Notes: generated by a model from the letters alone, not told the origin. A DNA stretch of 64,000 nt from Aradus depressus (GCA_963662175.1 OY759218.1:11524001-11588000), one strand, 5' to 3'. Shown: positions 9,960 to 20,084, numbered from the stretch's first letter. Numbers and translations are program-made.

Positions 9960-10012
<53 letters not shown>
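9936..10012. repeat. AT dinucleotide microsatellite
   Basis: Nearly uninterrupted (AT)n within the LINE E 3' UTR. The minus-strand open frame across it is a low-complexity artefact. Confidence 0.95.
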
Positions 10013-10014
<2 letters not shown>

Positions 10015-10046
10015 GATATTCTTTTCTATATCTCGTACATTGGGGC

Positions 10047-10077
10047 CTGATGATGGGACGTAAGAACGTCCCGAAAC
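10047..10077 (+). ncRNA. Hammerhead-ribozyme-like core in LINE E 3' UTR
   Basis: CTGATGA (10047-10053), one extra T, stem GGGACG / CGTCCC with loop TAAGAA, then GAAAC (10073-10077). This is the conserved C3-to-A15 half of a hammerhead. Stems I and III are not convincingly formed by the flanks, and the extra base after the seventh core position departs from the canonical motif. Self-cleavage is therefore unproven. Confidence 0.45.
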
Positions 10078-10556
10078 ATCGTTTGGATAAAGACACTTCC
10101 GAAGTTTTTTTTTTTGAAAAATACTTATCTTAATTTTTATTAAATTGAAAAATGTGTCTACTTATTATGAACGTATCTTGTATTCATTTTTTTTTTATAT
10201 ACTCATATATTTTTAAATATTTATTTGTACAGTTTTTATTAATTTAATTTTACTTTTTTTAATAGTTTTGTTATTACTACTAATCATAGAAGTGTTAGAC
10301 TCAAGTAGTTATAAATCTAATTTATAAGCTATCTTAATGTATAAATTCATTTGACGTATCCTATAACCATGTATTGGTTTAACGGAAATAAATTTATTAT
10401 TATCGGGATTTATCGTATTCACAGATATACATACCATTTTTTGTTTAATTTTGGATCAGCGGTCGGTAAAAATGAAATTACAGTGAAAACTCAACATAAA
10501 ATTTATGACCGATTACATAAATTCCCCTACATTTCGTATAGCTGGAGAAATAAATA

Positions 10557-10867
10557 ACATAAATAAAAAATAATAATATTTTATTATAAAAATTGTACCT
10601 TTTGGTTACAGCTTCCTAGACTCTGTTGGTTTCTGGAATGTTCCATTTATCCCAGATTTATTCTAGTGCGAATACATTTGACGTCTAGGATGTAGCGGAT
10701 ATTTTTCATAGAAGCAACAGCGAAACATTCTGAAAAATAATTAAAAAATGTGAGCAATTAAAGAAAATAGACGTAAAAATCGAGCAATATAAGACAATAT
10801 ACATACAGAACAAATGATGTGTACAAAACTGGTCTGGCCACAACACATATATATGACTCAGTCTGTC
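10557..10867. other. Unassigned AT-rich stretch
   Basis: No recognised gene or repeat. Confidence 0.4.
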
Positions 10868-11158
10868 TGTGTGTGTGTGTGTGTGTGTCTGTGAACATAA
10901 CTCCCGATAGAATGGATGTATCGACCCGAAATATAAAAAGTGAATCCAGAAATCTCTAAAGACGACATCTATTAAGTTTCAGGCAGATCGACCTAAGGGA
11001 AGGGGGGGATTAGGGGGAGGCTAAACAGAAAAACCCTAACTGTCGATACAATGAATATATCAACACGGAATTTTATGTGTGTGACCACAACTCCATAAGA
11101 ACAACACCCATCAATTTTCAGCCAAATCGAGTACATTGCCGATGATTCACCGACAACT
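10868..11158 (-). mobile_element. Family A, 3'-truncated copy with GT microsatellite
   Basis: The block normally reading 'ctgtgtgtctgtgaacacg' has become (GT)n at about 10868-10890. Two units follow, and the copy ends 'gagtacattgccgatgattc' then 'accgac'. The hairpin end is missing. Confidence 0.75.
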
Positions 11159-11284
11159 TTTTTTTTTGTATCCTTTTTAATAAAAAAACTGCCAATAAAA
11201 CCATATTTTAAAATTCGTTGCTTTGCGTTACAATTTAAACATTTCTTTTAAATATTAGTTACAGAAATTTATTTTACAATCTTT

Positions 11285-11660
11285 GGGGCGGTATAATTTT
11301 GGTCGTATTGGTACCTGGAACTTTTTTTATTAGGAATCAATTTTTCGATTGGACTAACTCTTTTCGCGTAAATGAAGCAAAAGTCTAAAAAAATGAGTTT
11401 CAAAACGACTTCAAGCCGTATCTCATAAACCTTCGAAAAAGTATTTAAAACAAAATGTGCCTTTCGTTTTTTTCTACAACTTATATTTAAAAGGATTTTT
11501 GATTAGGTCATACATAAGCGGTATCTTGCAAAATGTAGTTAGGCCACGAGATAAAGTGGTCTCAATTTTCGTCCAATTTCGATCCAAGGGTATTCAAGAC
11601 AATCGAAGAAAACCTTTAGAGTTAGTCATACCCATAAGATGTACAATTTTCTTAAATTAA
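11285..11660 (+). mobile_element. Family C, internal part
   Basis: Shares 'aatcaatttttcg', 'gtctaaaaaaatg', 'tttcaaaacga' and 'aagcggtatcttgc' with the copy at 11925. It lacks the hairpin end. Confidence 0.6.
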
Positions 11661-11756
11661 ATCACAATAATTTTAATAAGTTAACAGAGCAGCCACGACC
11701 TTCATAGAACATAATGTGGTGAACTAGTGCCTTCGCGCTGAACAGATCCCAATGAT

Positions 11757-11885
11757 GTTCTGGATAAACAAAATTTCGTGTGGATACATTCATTCTATCG
11801 GGAGTTATTGTGTTCACAGACACACAAACAGACATACATTTGTTTTTTTCATTTTTGGAATCAGAGGGTCGGAACACATGAAAAT
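11757..11885 (+). mobile_element. Family A, 3' part
   Basis: 'tctggataaacaaaatttcg', 'tcgggagttattgtgttcac' and 'ttttggaatcagagggtcgg'. It is cut before the hairpin. Confidence 0.7.
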
Positions 11886-11924
11886 CATATCGGAATGTTC
11901 TATCTTATATCAGAGGGCATATAC

Positions 11925-12712
11925 CTAGACGCTTGGAAATTTTATAAGGAACATTTTCGGTAAGAATCAATTTTTCGGTAAGACTAACCATTTTCGCATA
12001 AATCAAGGAAACGTCTAAAAAAATGGATTTCAAAACGACATTTTAGGCATGTAACTCGCAAACCGAGCGACCTTCAAAAAAACGTATTTCATACAAAACA
12101 TGTCTCAGTTTGTCTCTAGAACTTTTATTTGTAAAGAGTTAGGTAAGGTTTTATGACTCATGCCCGGGCTTTAACTACGAGGTCATATCGCCTACTACCA
12201 GAGCGCTCTATCGTCACTCTGGTGAACATGAGCCCAACTCTATTGTGGGAGTCCTAAATTTTGCCTACCCTAAATTTTCATTCACCTAGGGCAGGGGTCT
12301 TTAACGAGTTCCTGACATCGTACAGGCTTGGGACTATCGCTTAACGTCCCATCCGTAAGACGGCGTGCTTAAGTTTATTTTACCTCCCAGATAAAATAAA
12401 CTAAGGGCCTCGGTCGGGCTACGAACCCACGACCTTGAGCTCAGAAGTCAAGCACGCATACCACTGAGCTACCGGCGCCCTCTTTGTAAAGAGTTTTGAT
12501 TAGGTAATAAATATAAGCGGTACCTAAGTTAATTGTATTTAGACCCCGAAAAAAAGTGGTCTTATTTTTCGAATGATTTCGCTCACAAAGTTCCCATCAC
12601 ATACACACACACAACATGGATATCGCCTCAAAACATATTCATGGGACCATGAAACGTGAAAATCCGTTGAAAAATCAATCTCGTTATTTTTGCTAAATTA
12701 CAATACAAAAAA
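11925..12712 (+). mobile_element. Family C copy split by SINE-1
   Basis: Left half 11925-12140 and right half 12496-12712 ('gattaggtaataaatataag', 'tgaaacgtgaaaatccgttg'). Continuity with the 13968 and 51893 copies shows the SINE is a later insertion. Confidence 0.75.
12141..12482 (-). mobile_element. SINE-1, full length with 13-bp TSD
   Basis: Flanked by TTTGTAAAGAGTT at 12128-12140 and 12483-12495, an exact target duplication that fixes the ends. On the + strand it starts with the tail (aggtaaggtttt) and ends with the tRNA-like head (ggcgccc). 342 bp between duplications: this is the best reference copy in the window. The TSD length fits LINE-mediated retroposition. Confidence 0.95.
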
Positions 12713-13178
12713 AACGCTAGAGTAAATCAGCTAGCTTCCAGAAATTATATTATAAGAAGTTCTTCTATTTTTTCTTTAAAAAAATTATTACATTTTTACA
12801 ACCAAAAGAGTGATAATTTCTTTTAATTAAAGTGAAAATTGCCATTTCAATTTGAAATTGCTTCAGAGACCTTTAAAAAAATATTCATAAAAATTAATAT
12901 CTATGAAATTTCAGTAACATTTTAACATTCATTACGATTATTGCAGTGTTGTCATCATAAATAAAATGTTAAAACCATAGTATTCTTTCAGGGTTTCAAC
13001 ACAATAAGGTATTAAGTCATAAAATCAAGGACTCAACACTAATTTGAAATTGGGGTGTCCTTAAACTTTCTCAAATTTGATGACACACAACCCTGTTTCT
13101 CTAAGGTTGAGTTTAGTAGTGACTATCTACAGCTGGTCACTATATGTTTATCGAATTTTAGAAACCGATGGGGTCATA
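12713..13178. other. Unassigned AT-rich stretch
   Basis: No recognised feature. The last 100 bp encode a short open frame without similarity that I recognise. Confidence 0.4.
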
Positions 13179-13270
13179 GGTCATATCGCCTACAACCAGA
13201 GAAGCGCTATTTTGTCGCTCTGGTGGACATGAGCCCGATTCTACAGTGGTAGTTCTAAATTTTACCTAAA
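13179..13270 (-). mobile_element. SINE-1, 3'-half fragment
   Basis: 'tcatatcgcctacaaccaga' and 'ctggtggacatgagcccgat' match the tail-proximal half. Both the tail and the tRNA head are missing. Confidence 0.75.
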
Positions 13271-13790
13271 CTCAAAAAACTCAATAACTACCAATTTACT
13301 GACATGTATTCAAGTTCAAAACGCCATAAGGACGGCAACTATTAACTTTCGGCCGAGGCCCATAGTTTATATTATCTAGGAGGTAAAAAAAAAACTTTGA
13401 GCACGCCCTCCTTCGGATGGGACGTTAAGCGATGGTCCCGAGCCTGTGCAATGTCACGTACTCGTTAACGACCCCTACCCTAAGTGAATAAACCTAAGTA
13501 GGCAAAATTTAAGACTCTCACAGTAGAGTCGGGCTCTCATGTCCACCAGAGCGACGAAAGAACTCTCTGGTAGTAAGCGATAAAGCCCGGGCATGAGTCA
13601 CAATAACTAACTATTAACGTTTCGCGAAATCGGCCGAAGGCAAGATGGAGATCAGAGGGGTCGAAAGTTTCGACACAAACTTTAGTATGAGGATTCAGAA
13701 ACTGCCATGTAAATCAACTATTGATATTTAGCTCAAACGGTCGATAGGGATTTGAAGGGAACGGCGGACGAAATGTATATTGTCTATTTC
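13262..13790 (-). mobile_element. Family A copy split by SINE-1
   Basis: Left part to 13349, right part from 13609 ('cgcgaaatcggccgaaggca', 'tttagtatgaggattcagaa'). It ends near 'ggcggacgaaatgta' without the terminal palindrome. Confidence 0.75.
13350..13608 (+). mobile_element. SINE-1, 5'-truncated, with TSD
   Basis: Starts 'ggccgaggcccatag', just after the tRNA-like region, so the pol III promoter is lost. It ends 'gggcatgagtcacaataac'. Flanks AACTATTAACTTT (13337-13349) and AACTATTAACGTT (13609-13621) form a 13-bp duplication with one mismatch. Confidence 0.88.
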
Positions 13791-13967
13791 ACAAAATATA
13801 TATATAATAAAAGGGAATACTTATTACAATACGTACCATATTGGCGATAAAATAATATAAACCTCCAGTCTCTGTACATACGTACTTACTTTCTCAAAAC
13901 TGTGTATTTTTTCTCATATATTTATTATTGACATCTTTGATTTATTTCGTACATACATACATACATA

Positions 13968-14290
13968 TAGGCGGTACCTTATAAAATGTACTTAGGCGCG
14001 GAGTTGAAGTGATCTCATTTTTTGTCCAATTTCGGATAAAAATCTAATCAGATCTAAGTCAGCACATGTGACATCTCCATGCCAAATGTCAAGTTCACAG
14101 CTACAGTTGTTTTTGAGTTAGAGCGCTCACAAAATTTCAATCATTTACACACAAAGACGCGCAGACATCATTGCCAAAATGATCAAAATGTTTTTAGGGG
14201 ACCTTGAAATGTAAAATTCCGTTGAAAACTCGATTTCGAATTTTTGCAAGATTATAAATACTTGTATATACTACTGGTATAAGAAAGAAA
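13968..14290 (+). mobile_element. Family C, 3' half with intact hairpin end
   Basis: 'aggcggtaccttataaaatg', 'tgacatctccatgccaaatg', 'ttgaaaactcgatttcgaat', ending in the 'acttgtatatactactggta' and 'taagaaag' hairpin. It is a useful reference for the family's 3' end. Confidence 0.7.
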
Positions 14291-14499
14291 AAATATGCTT
14301 AAACTTACATTTTTTTTAGCAAATCAGTCTTTTCATTCCGCTGCCATAACCAACCACACACAAACTTCACAATACTTCATTATTTTTGATTCTTTCCATC
14401 TTTCTATTGTTTTACTCTACAGGAGAAAGAGACAGGGAAAAATCTTGTGGGGACAGAAGGGAGAGTTCGGAATGTGAACTTGTTGAACTTCCATTTGGT

Positions 14500-15030
14500 A
14501 TTATACTAGCAGTAATACCCGGCGTTGCCCGGGGAACTTTGACTTTTCTCCCAATATCTCCTATAAGGCTATTCAGTTCCCCGACAGTACATTCATGATG
14601 TTATAATTTTCAATTATTCATACGGAATAAGGCTTATAGTCCTTCAACTGTAGTAACGCTAGCTTTGGAGCTAAAACTAATTTATTCTAAAAGATTTCTC
14701 ATTAATCGTTGCAATGGTTTTCGAGTTACAAAGATTGCGTGAGTGGATGCTGGGATGGACCAGGGGTTGATTAAAAAATAGACCTTAACCTTCCGGTAGA
14801 TAAAACTTATCTATTCAAAAAGATTCCTCATTAATCATTGCAGTGGTTTTTGAGTTACAAAGATTGCGTGGGTGGATGCTGGGATGGACCAGATATTGAG
14901 GTACTAATACGCCTATAACCTTCCACAGACGATGACGAACAAATTTTTAAAAAAATTAATCAAATCCATCAAGCCGTTAGTGAGTTATAGCGGTACAACG
15001 CACAGACATTTTCAGCTTTATATATGTGAT
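14500..15030. repeat. Unclassified repeat with two 85-bp direct repeats
   Basis: Opens 'aatacccggcgttgcccggg' and closes 'gagttatagcggtacaacgc', a start and end reminiscent of abundant insect non-autonomous repeats. Inside, the block containing 'gcgtgagtggatgctgggat' (about 14667-14760) recurs at about 14803-14890 with 'gcgtgggtggatgctgggat'. Confidence 0.55.
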
Positions 15031-15127
15031 ATATTTTGTGAAATAGACAATATTTTTAAAAAACATACTTTTTCTTTATTTTTTATTAAGTGTTTCACAA
15101 TATCTCTGTAGAAAATTTTAAGTATCA

Positions 15128-15268
15128 TTAGAAAATTTAATTGATTAATTCATTTTTCATTTTTGGAATCAGAGGGTCAGAAAACATAAAATTCCGATGG
15201 AAACTCCACATTGAATTTCTGAGAGATTACATAACTTCCCCTATACTTCATATATACAGGAAAGTAGG
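15128..15268 (+). mobile_element. Family A, 3' end with hairpin
   Basis: 'ttttggaatcagagggtcag' to 'tatacttcatatatacagga'. It is preceded by 'aattgattaattcattttt', so a 5'-end-like piece is fused to the 3' end. Confidence 0.7.
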
Positions 15269-15507
15269 TAACAAATGTAGATAAATACGAAAATTTCGTG
15301 TTGGGTTGTAGCTTGATGATTGAGTAGGGAGGAAGCCGGTCGCCAGCTGCCGGTTGCGAACTAGAGACCGGTTTACATAATATGTTGACCTGCGAGGTCC
15401 AAATCTCCTAACGGGACCTCTACCGGCTTTCAATTTTGTCTCTCTGACCAACATTTACATCTATAGTTATTTATTTTTCGTCATAAATAATAATAATTTA
15501 ATAAATT
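15269..15507. other. Unassigned, GC-richer stretch
   Basis: Contains 'gccggtcgccagctgccgg' and a 68-codon minus frame. No family recognised. Confidence 0.35.
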
Positions 15508-15656
15508 GTTGGAGAATCACAAACAATGTACTTCCCCGGCTCCAATAACACAACTATTCTGTCCCTTCAAAACCAATAAACCATTTGGTTTAACAATCAA
15601 TAATTAACTTACTTAAAGGGTTTTGAATCCTCATACTAAATTTTGTCTCGATGTAT
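15508..15656 (+). mobile_element. Family A, 5' part, interrupted by LINE
   Basis: 'agaatcacaaacaatgtact', 'ttccccggctcc', 'aatcctcatactaaattttg'. The sequence after the downstream LINE ('tattcattacattcat', about 16518) could be its continuation. Confidence 0.65.
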
Positions 15657-16512
15657 GCATTCCACACGGACGGTATAGCCCAATGTGGCACTGCGGTACT
15701 TGTCCGCCGAGCCCTCTCCCACCATATCCTGCCTCTTTATTCCTTCGGCTATCTCCAAGCAACTCAGTACTGTCCTCAAAATGCAATGTCTCCTGACCAG
15801 TTTCAAGCATTTTTCCAAACCCTCGGTCCACGATTCCTATCTGGTGGTGACTACAATGCGAAACATGTTCAGTGGGGCGGTTTGGTCTGTTCTACCGGCT
15901 GCTCAGCAGACAATCCAAACTATCCACTGAAAACAAACTGACCATTTACAAGATAATAATAAAACCTATATGTACCTACGAACTTGAATTATGGAGTTCT
16001 GCTAAGTCATCTAACATCAAGCGTATCCAGTCCTTCCAGTCCAAAGTCTTAGAGAACAATTGTCGATGCACCCTTCTATGTGTCCAACCTTACCCTCCAT
16101 AATGACCTTAAAATTCCTTATGATAATATTGACCTCATCAAGACCGGTTTCTCCAAAGGTGGAGGGATGGGGATGACAGAACCGGGGGTGTTTCGAGGGG
16201 TCTCGAGTTAAAAAGCCCATGTTGATTTTATTTTATCTCTATTATTATTGTTTTATATTTATGTTTATTATTATTTAAATTTAATATTTTCTCGTTGTTT
16301 TGTATATATTATATTATTTGCTTAGAGACCATTATATTTTCATTATATATAATTTTTTTTTACCTATTATTTTGTACATAATCATATGCTTTCGATGTAT
16401 ATATTTTTTAATTTTTTTTTTTTTAATGTATATTTTAATGTTATTCATCAAATTTACTTATGGTTTATACCGACTGTAAATATTCATAATAAAGAATTTA
16501 ATAATAAATAAT
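15657..16512 (+). mobile_element. Jockey-like LINE with EN fused to RT tail
   Basis: The frame at 15651-15941 encodes an endonuclease segment: GTAVLVRRALSHHILP, then SPDQFQAFFQTLGPRFLSGG and DYNAKHVQWG, where the DYNAKH block is the hallmark of Jockey-type apurinic endonucleases. Within about 60 bp the frame shifts into the RT C-terminus (KLTIYKIIIKPICTYELELW, 15938 onward). About 2 kb of a normal LINE, including all RT catalytic motifs, is missing. The 3' UTR runs to an 'aataaagaattt' and AAT-rich tail at 16512. It is inactive. Confidence 0.85.
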
Positions 16513-16637
16513 AAATATATTCATTACATTCATACTTACATTTTTTGCAGAGATATTGTGAAACACTTAATAAAAAGTAAAGAAAAAACATATGTTTTTT
16601 AAAAAATATTGTCTATTTCACAAATATATTACCTAAT

Positions 16638-16675
16638 ATGGGAGTACTTTCGGTATTGCTACCATCTTCAGCCAC
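16638..16675 (-). ncRNA. Hammerhead-like motif in Penelope terminal block
   Basis: Read on the minus strand: stem I half GTGG, core CTGAAGA, one extra T, stem II GGTA-GCAA-TACC (a GNRA loop), GAAA, a 2-bp stem III with loop TA (AG/CT), C at the cleavage position, then stem I half CCAT. All parts of a type I hammerhead are present with very short stems I and III. Hammerheads of this minimal kind are known in Penelope-like elements. The extra base before stem II is atypical. Confidence 0.6.
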
Positions 16676-17032
16676 GACTTAACAAATACTAAATGGAAGT
16701 TCAACCAGTTTACAATCCAAACGGTACCCTGCCTTCAGCCCCCACGGGGTTTTTCCTGTCCCTCCTGTACAGTTATGTCTTAAAATATGGAAAACATTAC
16801 AAATAAAATTTCGTAAAAAATTGAAATCTTGATTATAAAAGGAAAATGTTGAAATAGTATGCGCTGATTATAATACAAATATATATGCATATATGAAGTA
16901 AATCAAAGATGACAATAATAAATATATGAATAAGAATACATAAAATAAAGATACATCGTTTTTGGAGGAAATAAGTAGGTACGTATACACAGAGACTGGA
17001 GGATTATATATTGGCGATAAAAGGGGTGATAT

Positions 17033-17345
17033 TTGAGATTGGTCTCATCGTTCATACAATTTCCTTTTTGTAGCGCTCTGTTTATTTCCAGTTGTTCCAG
17101 TGAGTTGAGTAATGTACCTTTATCACAAAAATGTAGGTATTGTATGCCCGTATTTATATCGAAATGGTGTTTGTTTTCGTTGATGTGTTGTGCGAAAGTT
17201 GTTTTTACTGAGTTGTATGTTGTGTCAGTGTTTAACCCTATTCTGATACGTGTTCTTCAACCCTATTTTTAAATTGTCTCCCAGTTTGACCTACATAAAC
17301 AAAATTACAAGAACTACAATCTAGCTGGTAAACCCCACTTTTTTC
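17033..17345 (-). pseudogene. Penelope GIY-YIG endonuclease fragment
   Basis: Minus strand from 17345: KSGVYQLDCSSCNFVYVGQT then GRQFKNRVEEH. GVYQL and YVGQTGR correspond to the GIY and YIG blocks of the nuclease. Downstream the frame breaks repeatedly. SINE-1 at 17348 separates it from the RT part. Confidence 0.85.
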
Positions 17346-17347
17346 TA

Positions 17348-17661
17348 TTATGACTCATCCCGGGCTTTAACTACGAGGACATAGCGCCTACTACCAGAGC
17401 GCTCTTTCGTCACTCTGGTGGACATGAACCCGACTCTACTGTGGGAGTCCTAAATTTTTATTCACCTAGAGCAGGGAACTTTAACGAGTACCTGACATCG
17501 TACAGGCTCGGGACCATCGCTTAACGTCCCATCCGAAGGACGGCATACTTAAGTTTATTTTACCTCCCAGATAAAATAAACTATGGGCCTCGGCCGGGTT
17601 TCGAGCCCACGATCTTGAGCTCAGAAGGCAAGGACGCATACCACTGAGCTACCGGAGCCCT
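17348..17661 (-). mobile_element. SINE-1 inserted in Penelope element
   Basis: Tail side 'ttatgactcatcccgggc', head side reverse complement of 'ccactgagctaccggagccc'. A short CTATT lies at both edges (17345-17349 and 17662-17666), so the TSD is only weakly visible. The A and B boxes are recognisable. Confidence 0.85.
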
Positions 17662-17910
17662 CTATTTTGCTTTTAGTGTTGTTGAGATGTTTATATAGTG
17701 TATTATTTGTTCTGAAACCTACCCAAAAGTCCTCTTTTTAAGTATATTATCTATCTGTTCTGACATTTTCCCAAAATATGGTAATCTCACCCATTTTTTA
17801 GTTCCTGTATTATTTGTTGTCTAATTTTGAAATTTCTTTTAAATGTATTCTGTTTATGACTTTACGTCTCATCTTATCAATAATGTGATTATTGTACCCG
17901 TTTTCTTTTT

Positions 17911-18440
17911 CTATACTATTAATGTCTCCTTACTTATGTTTCTGTTGTCTTCGTTTAATGGTATCGTGTAGGCTCTGGGACGTAGTGAATAGAATGCTGC
18001 ATGTTTATGTGTTGTGGCTGCGTTTGATGTATTGTTAATGATGGAGTCTGTGGTTGTTGGTTTTCTGTAAATGTTGTATTCTAGTTTGTTGTTTACTATT
18101 TTTAAATTTAAATCCAAAAAGTTTAAGTTATTACCTCCCATTTCTATAGTAAATTTTATTTTTTCATGTATACTGTTAACGAAATCAAATAGTTGTTTTA
18201 TGCCTATTTGAGCCGCTAAACAGAATGCATAATAATATTATTTTCATTTTATTGGGAGTTTTATCTAGATTTTCTAGCTGGTCCATGCATAAATCCGCTA
18301 GTAGGGGGGATAGCAAGAGCCCATTGCTAATCTACTATCTAAATTTTGTTCATAAATTTGATCATTAAATGTAAAATAATTTTGACTAGTGCATAATTTT
18401 AAAATGTCATATAGTTCAATTTTTTCATAAAATCTATATC
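17911..18440 (-). pseudogene. Penelope reverse transcriptase fragment
   Basis: Minus strand: YDILKLCTSQNYFTFNDQIY, SRLAMGSLLSPLLADLCMDQ (the conserved MGSPLSPLLAD region) and, after a break, NNLNFLDLNLKIVNNKLEYN and IYRKPTTTDSIINN. The catalytic YADD block is not visible, so part of the palm is deleted or scrambled. Several frames are needed to follow it. Confidence 0.85.
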
Positions 18441-18605
18441 TAGTTCCTATAATTAGTTAACTGTATCAAGTAGTCCTCAACGTTACGAGTTATGGTACTC
18501 CCGTACTCAAGAGATCAAAAATATTTCAAAGATGTGTTCGTTCCATCATCAAAATTTTATATTTGGGGCATACTACAGATAGACAAGAGTAAAATCAACC
18601 ACAAA

Positions 18606-18838
18606 ACGTTGTCTGTGATTCACCGATAATGTACATCTCCAGAACGGATTAATCAATTAATTTTTCGCCTCCCCTCGAAAACAAGTTGACCGTTTGCGCT
18701 AATATTCAATAATTGACTTACATAGGGACTCCTAAATCGTCATACTAAATCTTGTGGCGATAAATTCATTACATGAGCAGTTAGAAGGGTTTTTGAATTT
18801 TCAATTCTACCGTTCCCTTTGGCCGATATCTTTGTTTG
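18606..18838 (+). mobile_element. Family A, 5' half
   Basis: 'tgtctgtgattcaccgataa', 'aatcaattaatttttcgcct', 'gataaattcattacatgagc'. It is truncated inside the second unit. Confidence 0.7.
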
Positions 18839-18869
18839 AGCTACTAGCACCCTCTATTTAAAAATATAT

Positions 18870-19310
18870 ATAAACCCAGTAGCTTGGTAATATGTAGAAG
18901 GAATTCGAGGTTCTGTCGTGTTAATGAAAACTCAATATTTGGCCAACGTTTCGGAAACTATTTATTTCCTTTTTCAGTGCCTTATAATGAGTGGATGTGT
19001 GTGGTGAAGGTGTTGAGAGTTTGTGTCCACGTTTACCTTTATTTATTTTCTATTATTTATTTTTTCTCTTTCATTTATTTATACAAATTGTTTCCATCTC
19101 TTTTTAACATTATTATTAAGTATATAGTTATATCATTGTCCATAATGACTAATTCGTTTGTTGTATTTTGCAGGTCCTGAAGAAGGAAATAAATAGTTTC
19201 CGAAACGTTGGCCAAATATTGAGTTTTCATTTATACGACAGAAGCTCAGAAAGATACAGTCGACTCTATTAATCACCAGTAGCTTGGTTACTTGATTATG
19301 GAGTGTCCAG
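18870..19310. repeat. Inverted pair of hammerhead-bearing repeats (K)
   Basis: The block 'tttggccaacgtttcggaaa' (18940) reappears inverted at about 19193-19213. Flanks also match ('gagttttcat' and 'atgaaaactc', 'agcttggt' and its context). The arms are about 110 bp with a spacer near 160 bp. Each arm carries the CTGAAGA-type motif, the left one decayed. A third copy lies at 37560. Confidence 0.7.
19173..19213 (+). ncRNA. Hammerhead-like motif, K repeat
   Basis: GGTC, CTGAAGA, A, stem II GGAAA(T)...(A)TTTCC, GAAAC, GTT, GGCC. GGTC pairs with GGCC (one G-U) as stem I. Stem III is only AC/GT without a loop, which could work only as a dimer. Confidence 0.5.
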
Positions 19311-19489
19311 TCTTCAGCCAACTAAGAAAAAAGTACCTGGTTGAAGCACTAAAGAGCTAAAGAGCCCGCAACCTCACAAGACCCTTTTCAACATTGCAAA
19401 CAACCAAAACCTCAATAATATCATACTATACATAGTAGATGTTGATTAGCGACTGTAGATTCTAATTGTAGGAATATTGAGGGTCAGTC

Positions 19490-19950
19490 AAAGATGGAAG
19501 AAAACACTATTCAAATGCCAACGTTTCGATATATTTTAAATCATCATCAGGGCCTACAAACATGGGGGGGAAATCAAGATTAGAATCAAAAATAAACAAA
19601 AAAAATGTTTTTGTTGATAAACATTACTGAACGTTAAAAATACACTATAACAAGTTAAAAATTGAAACTGACTTACTATGAATAATTACTAAACATTAAA
19701 ATTAAATATGATTACATTACTAAACATAAACATTAATAATGGAAATAGACAAATAGGTGGAACATAATAAAGAGTAAACATAAAAATGACTTACTATGAA
19801 TAAGCAGGGTTGGGGAGAAGACATGTACACTGGATGGAGACTTACATTGCAATGAAGTGGTACAAAATAATACTAGGGTGCTGAAGGAAACAGGTACAGG
19901 GAGCTCGGAAAACCCCGTCATAACTATACATAGTAAGGACGCTAAAAATT
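19490..19950 (-). repeat. Repeat with hammerhead-like motif and AT-rich body
   Basis: Minus strand 19554-19516: GGCC, CTGATGAT, a weak stem GATTTA/TATATC, GAAAC, GTT, GGCA. The following 380 bp holds the 17-bp word 'gacttactatgaataa' twice (19670, 19790). No coding sequence recognised. Confidence 0.45.
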
Positions 19951-20084
19951 AGAGGACAATGAAGTATTTAAATAAAATACCATTTCAATAGAAGGTTTTT
20001 CACTATTTTTTTTTTTCATTTGTTAATTAAGATTCTATTACTTTGTATTTTATTATTATTATTATTATTTTCTATTTTCATTTA

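Larger units (their letters stand above)
9812..10406 (+). mobile_element. LINE E, 3' UTR-only copy
   Basis: Starts 'gggcagagttccacacc', a block also found downstream of the LINE E reading frame at 54495, so this copy is 5'-truncated inside the 3' UTR. It carries an AT microsatellite, the hammerhead-like motif at 10047-10077, and ends 'ggtttaacggaaataaattt' plus an ATT-rich tail, matching copies at 30390, 32556, 53013 and 55326. Confidence 0.8.
9628..10556 (+). mobile_element. Family A copy split by LINE E
   Basis: 5' part 9628-9811 ('aggtgaatcaccgctaatg', 'acttccccagcacgaattaa') and 3' part 10407-10556 ('tcgggatttatcgtattcac', 'tacatttcgtatagctggag'). The intervening 595 bp is a LINE E 3' UTR. 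Confidence 0.75.
13785..15116 (+). mobile_element. Penelope-like terminal fragments, interrupted
   Basis: Pieces at 13785-13967 ('cctccagtctctgtacatac'), 14410-14500 ('gacagggaaaaatcttgtgg', 'ttgaacttccatttggta') and 15030-15116 ('gtgaaatagacaatattttt', 'gtgtttcacaatatctctg') are the complement of blocks at the 3' end of the minus-strand Penelope element at 16540. They are separated by a family C copy and another repeat. Inverted terminal copies are a known habit of Penelope-like elements. Confidence 0.6.
16540..18500 (-). mobile_element. Penelope-like retroelement, degraded
   Basis: On the minus strand the order is RT fragment (17911-18440), GIY-YIG endonuclease fragment (17033-17345), then a non-coding terminal block with a hammerhead-like motif (16540-17030). 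RT plus GIY-YIG is diagnostic for endonuclease-bearing Penelope-like elements. The terminal block recurs at 36357, 63240 and, inverted, at 13785 and 63520. Frameshifts, stops and a SINE-1 insertion disable it. Confidence 0.85.

Noticed and set aside
9908..10096. Minus-strand Ile/Tyr-rich frame
   Set aside because: Created by an (AT)n microsatellite.
17033..17272. 79-codon + frame
   Set aside because: It is the antisense of the Penelope GIY-YIG fragment.
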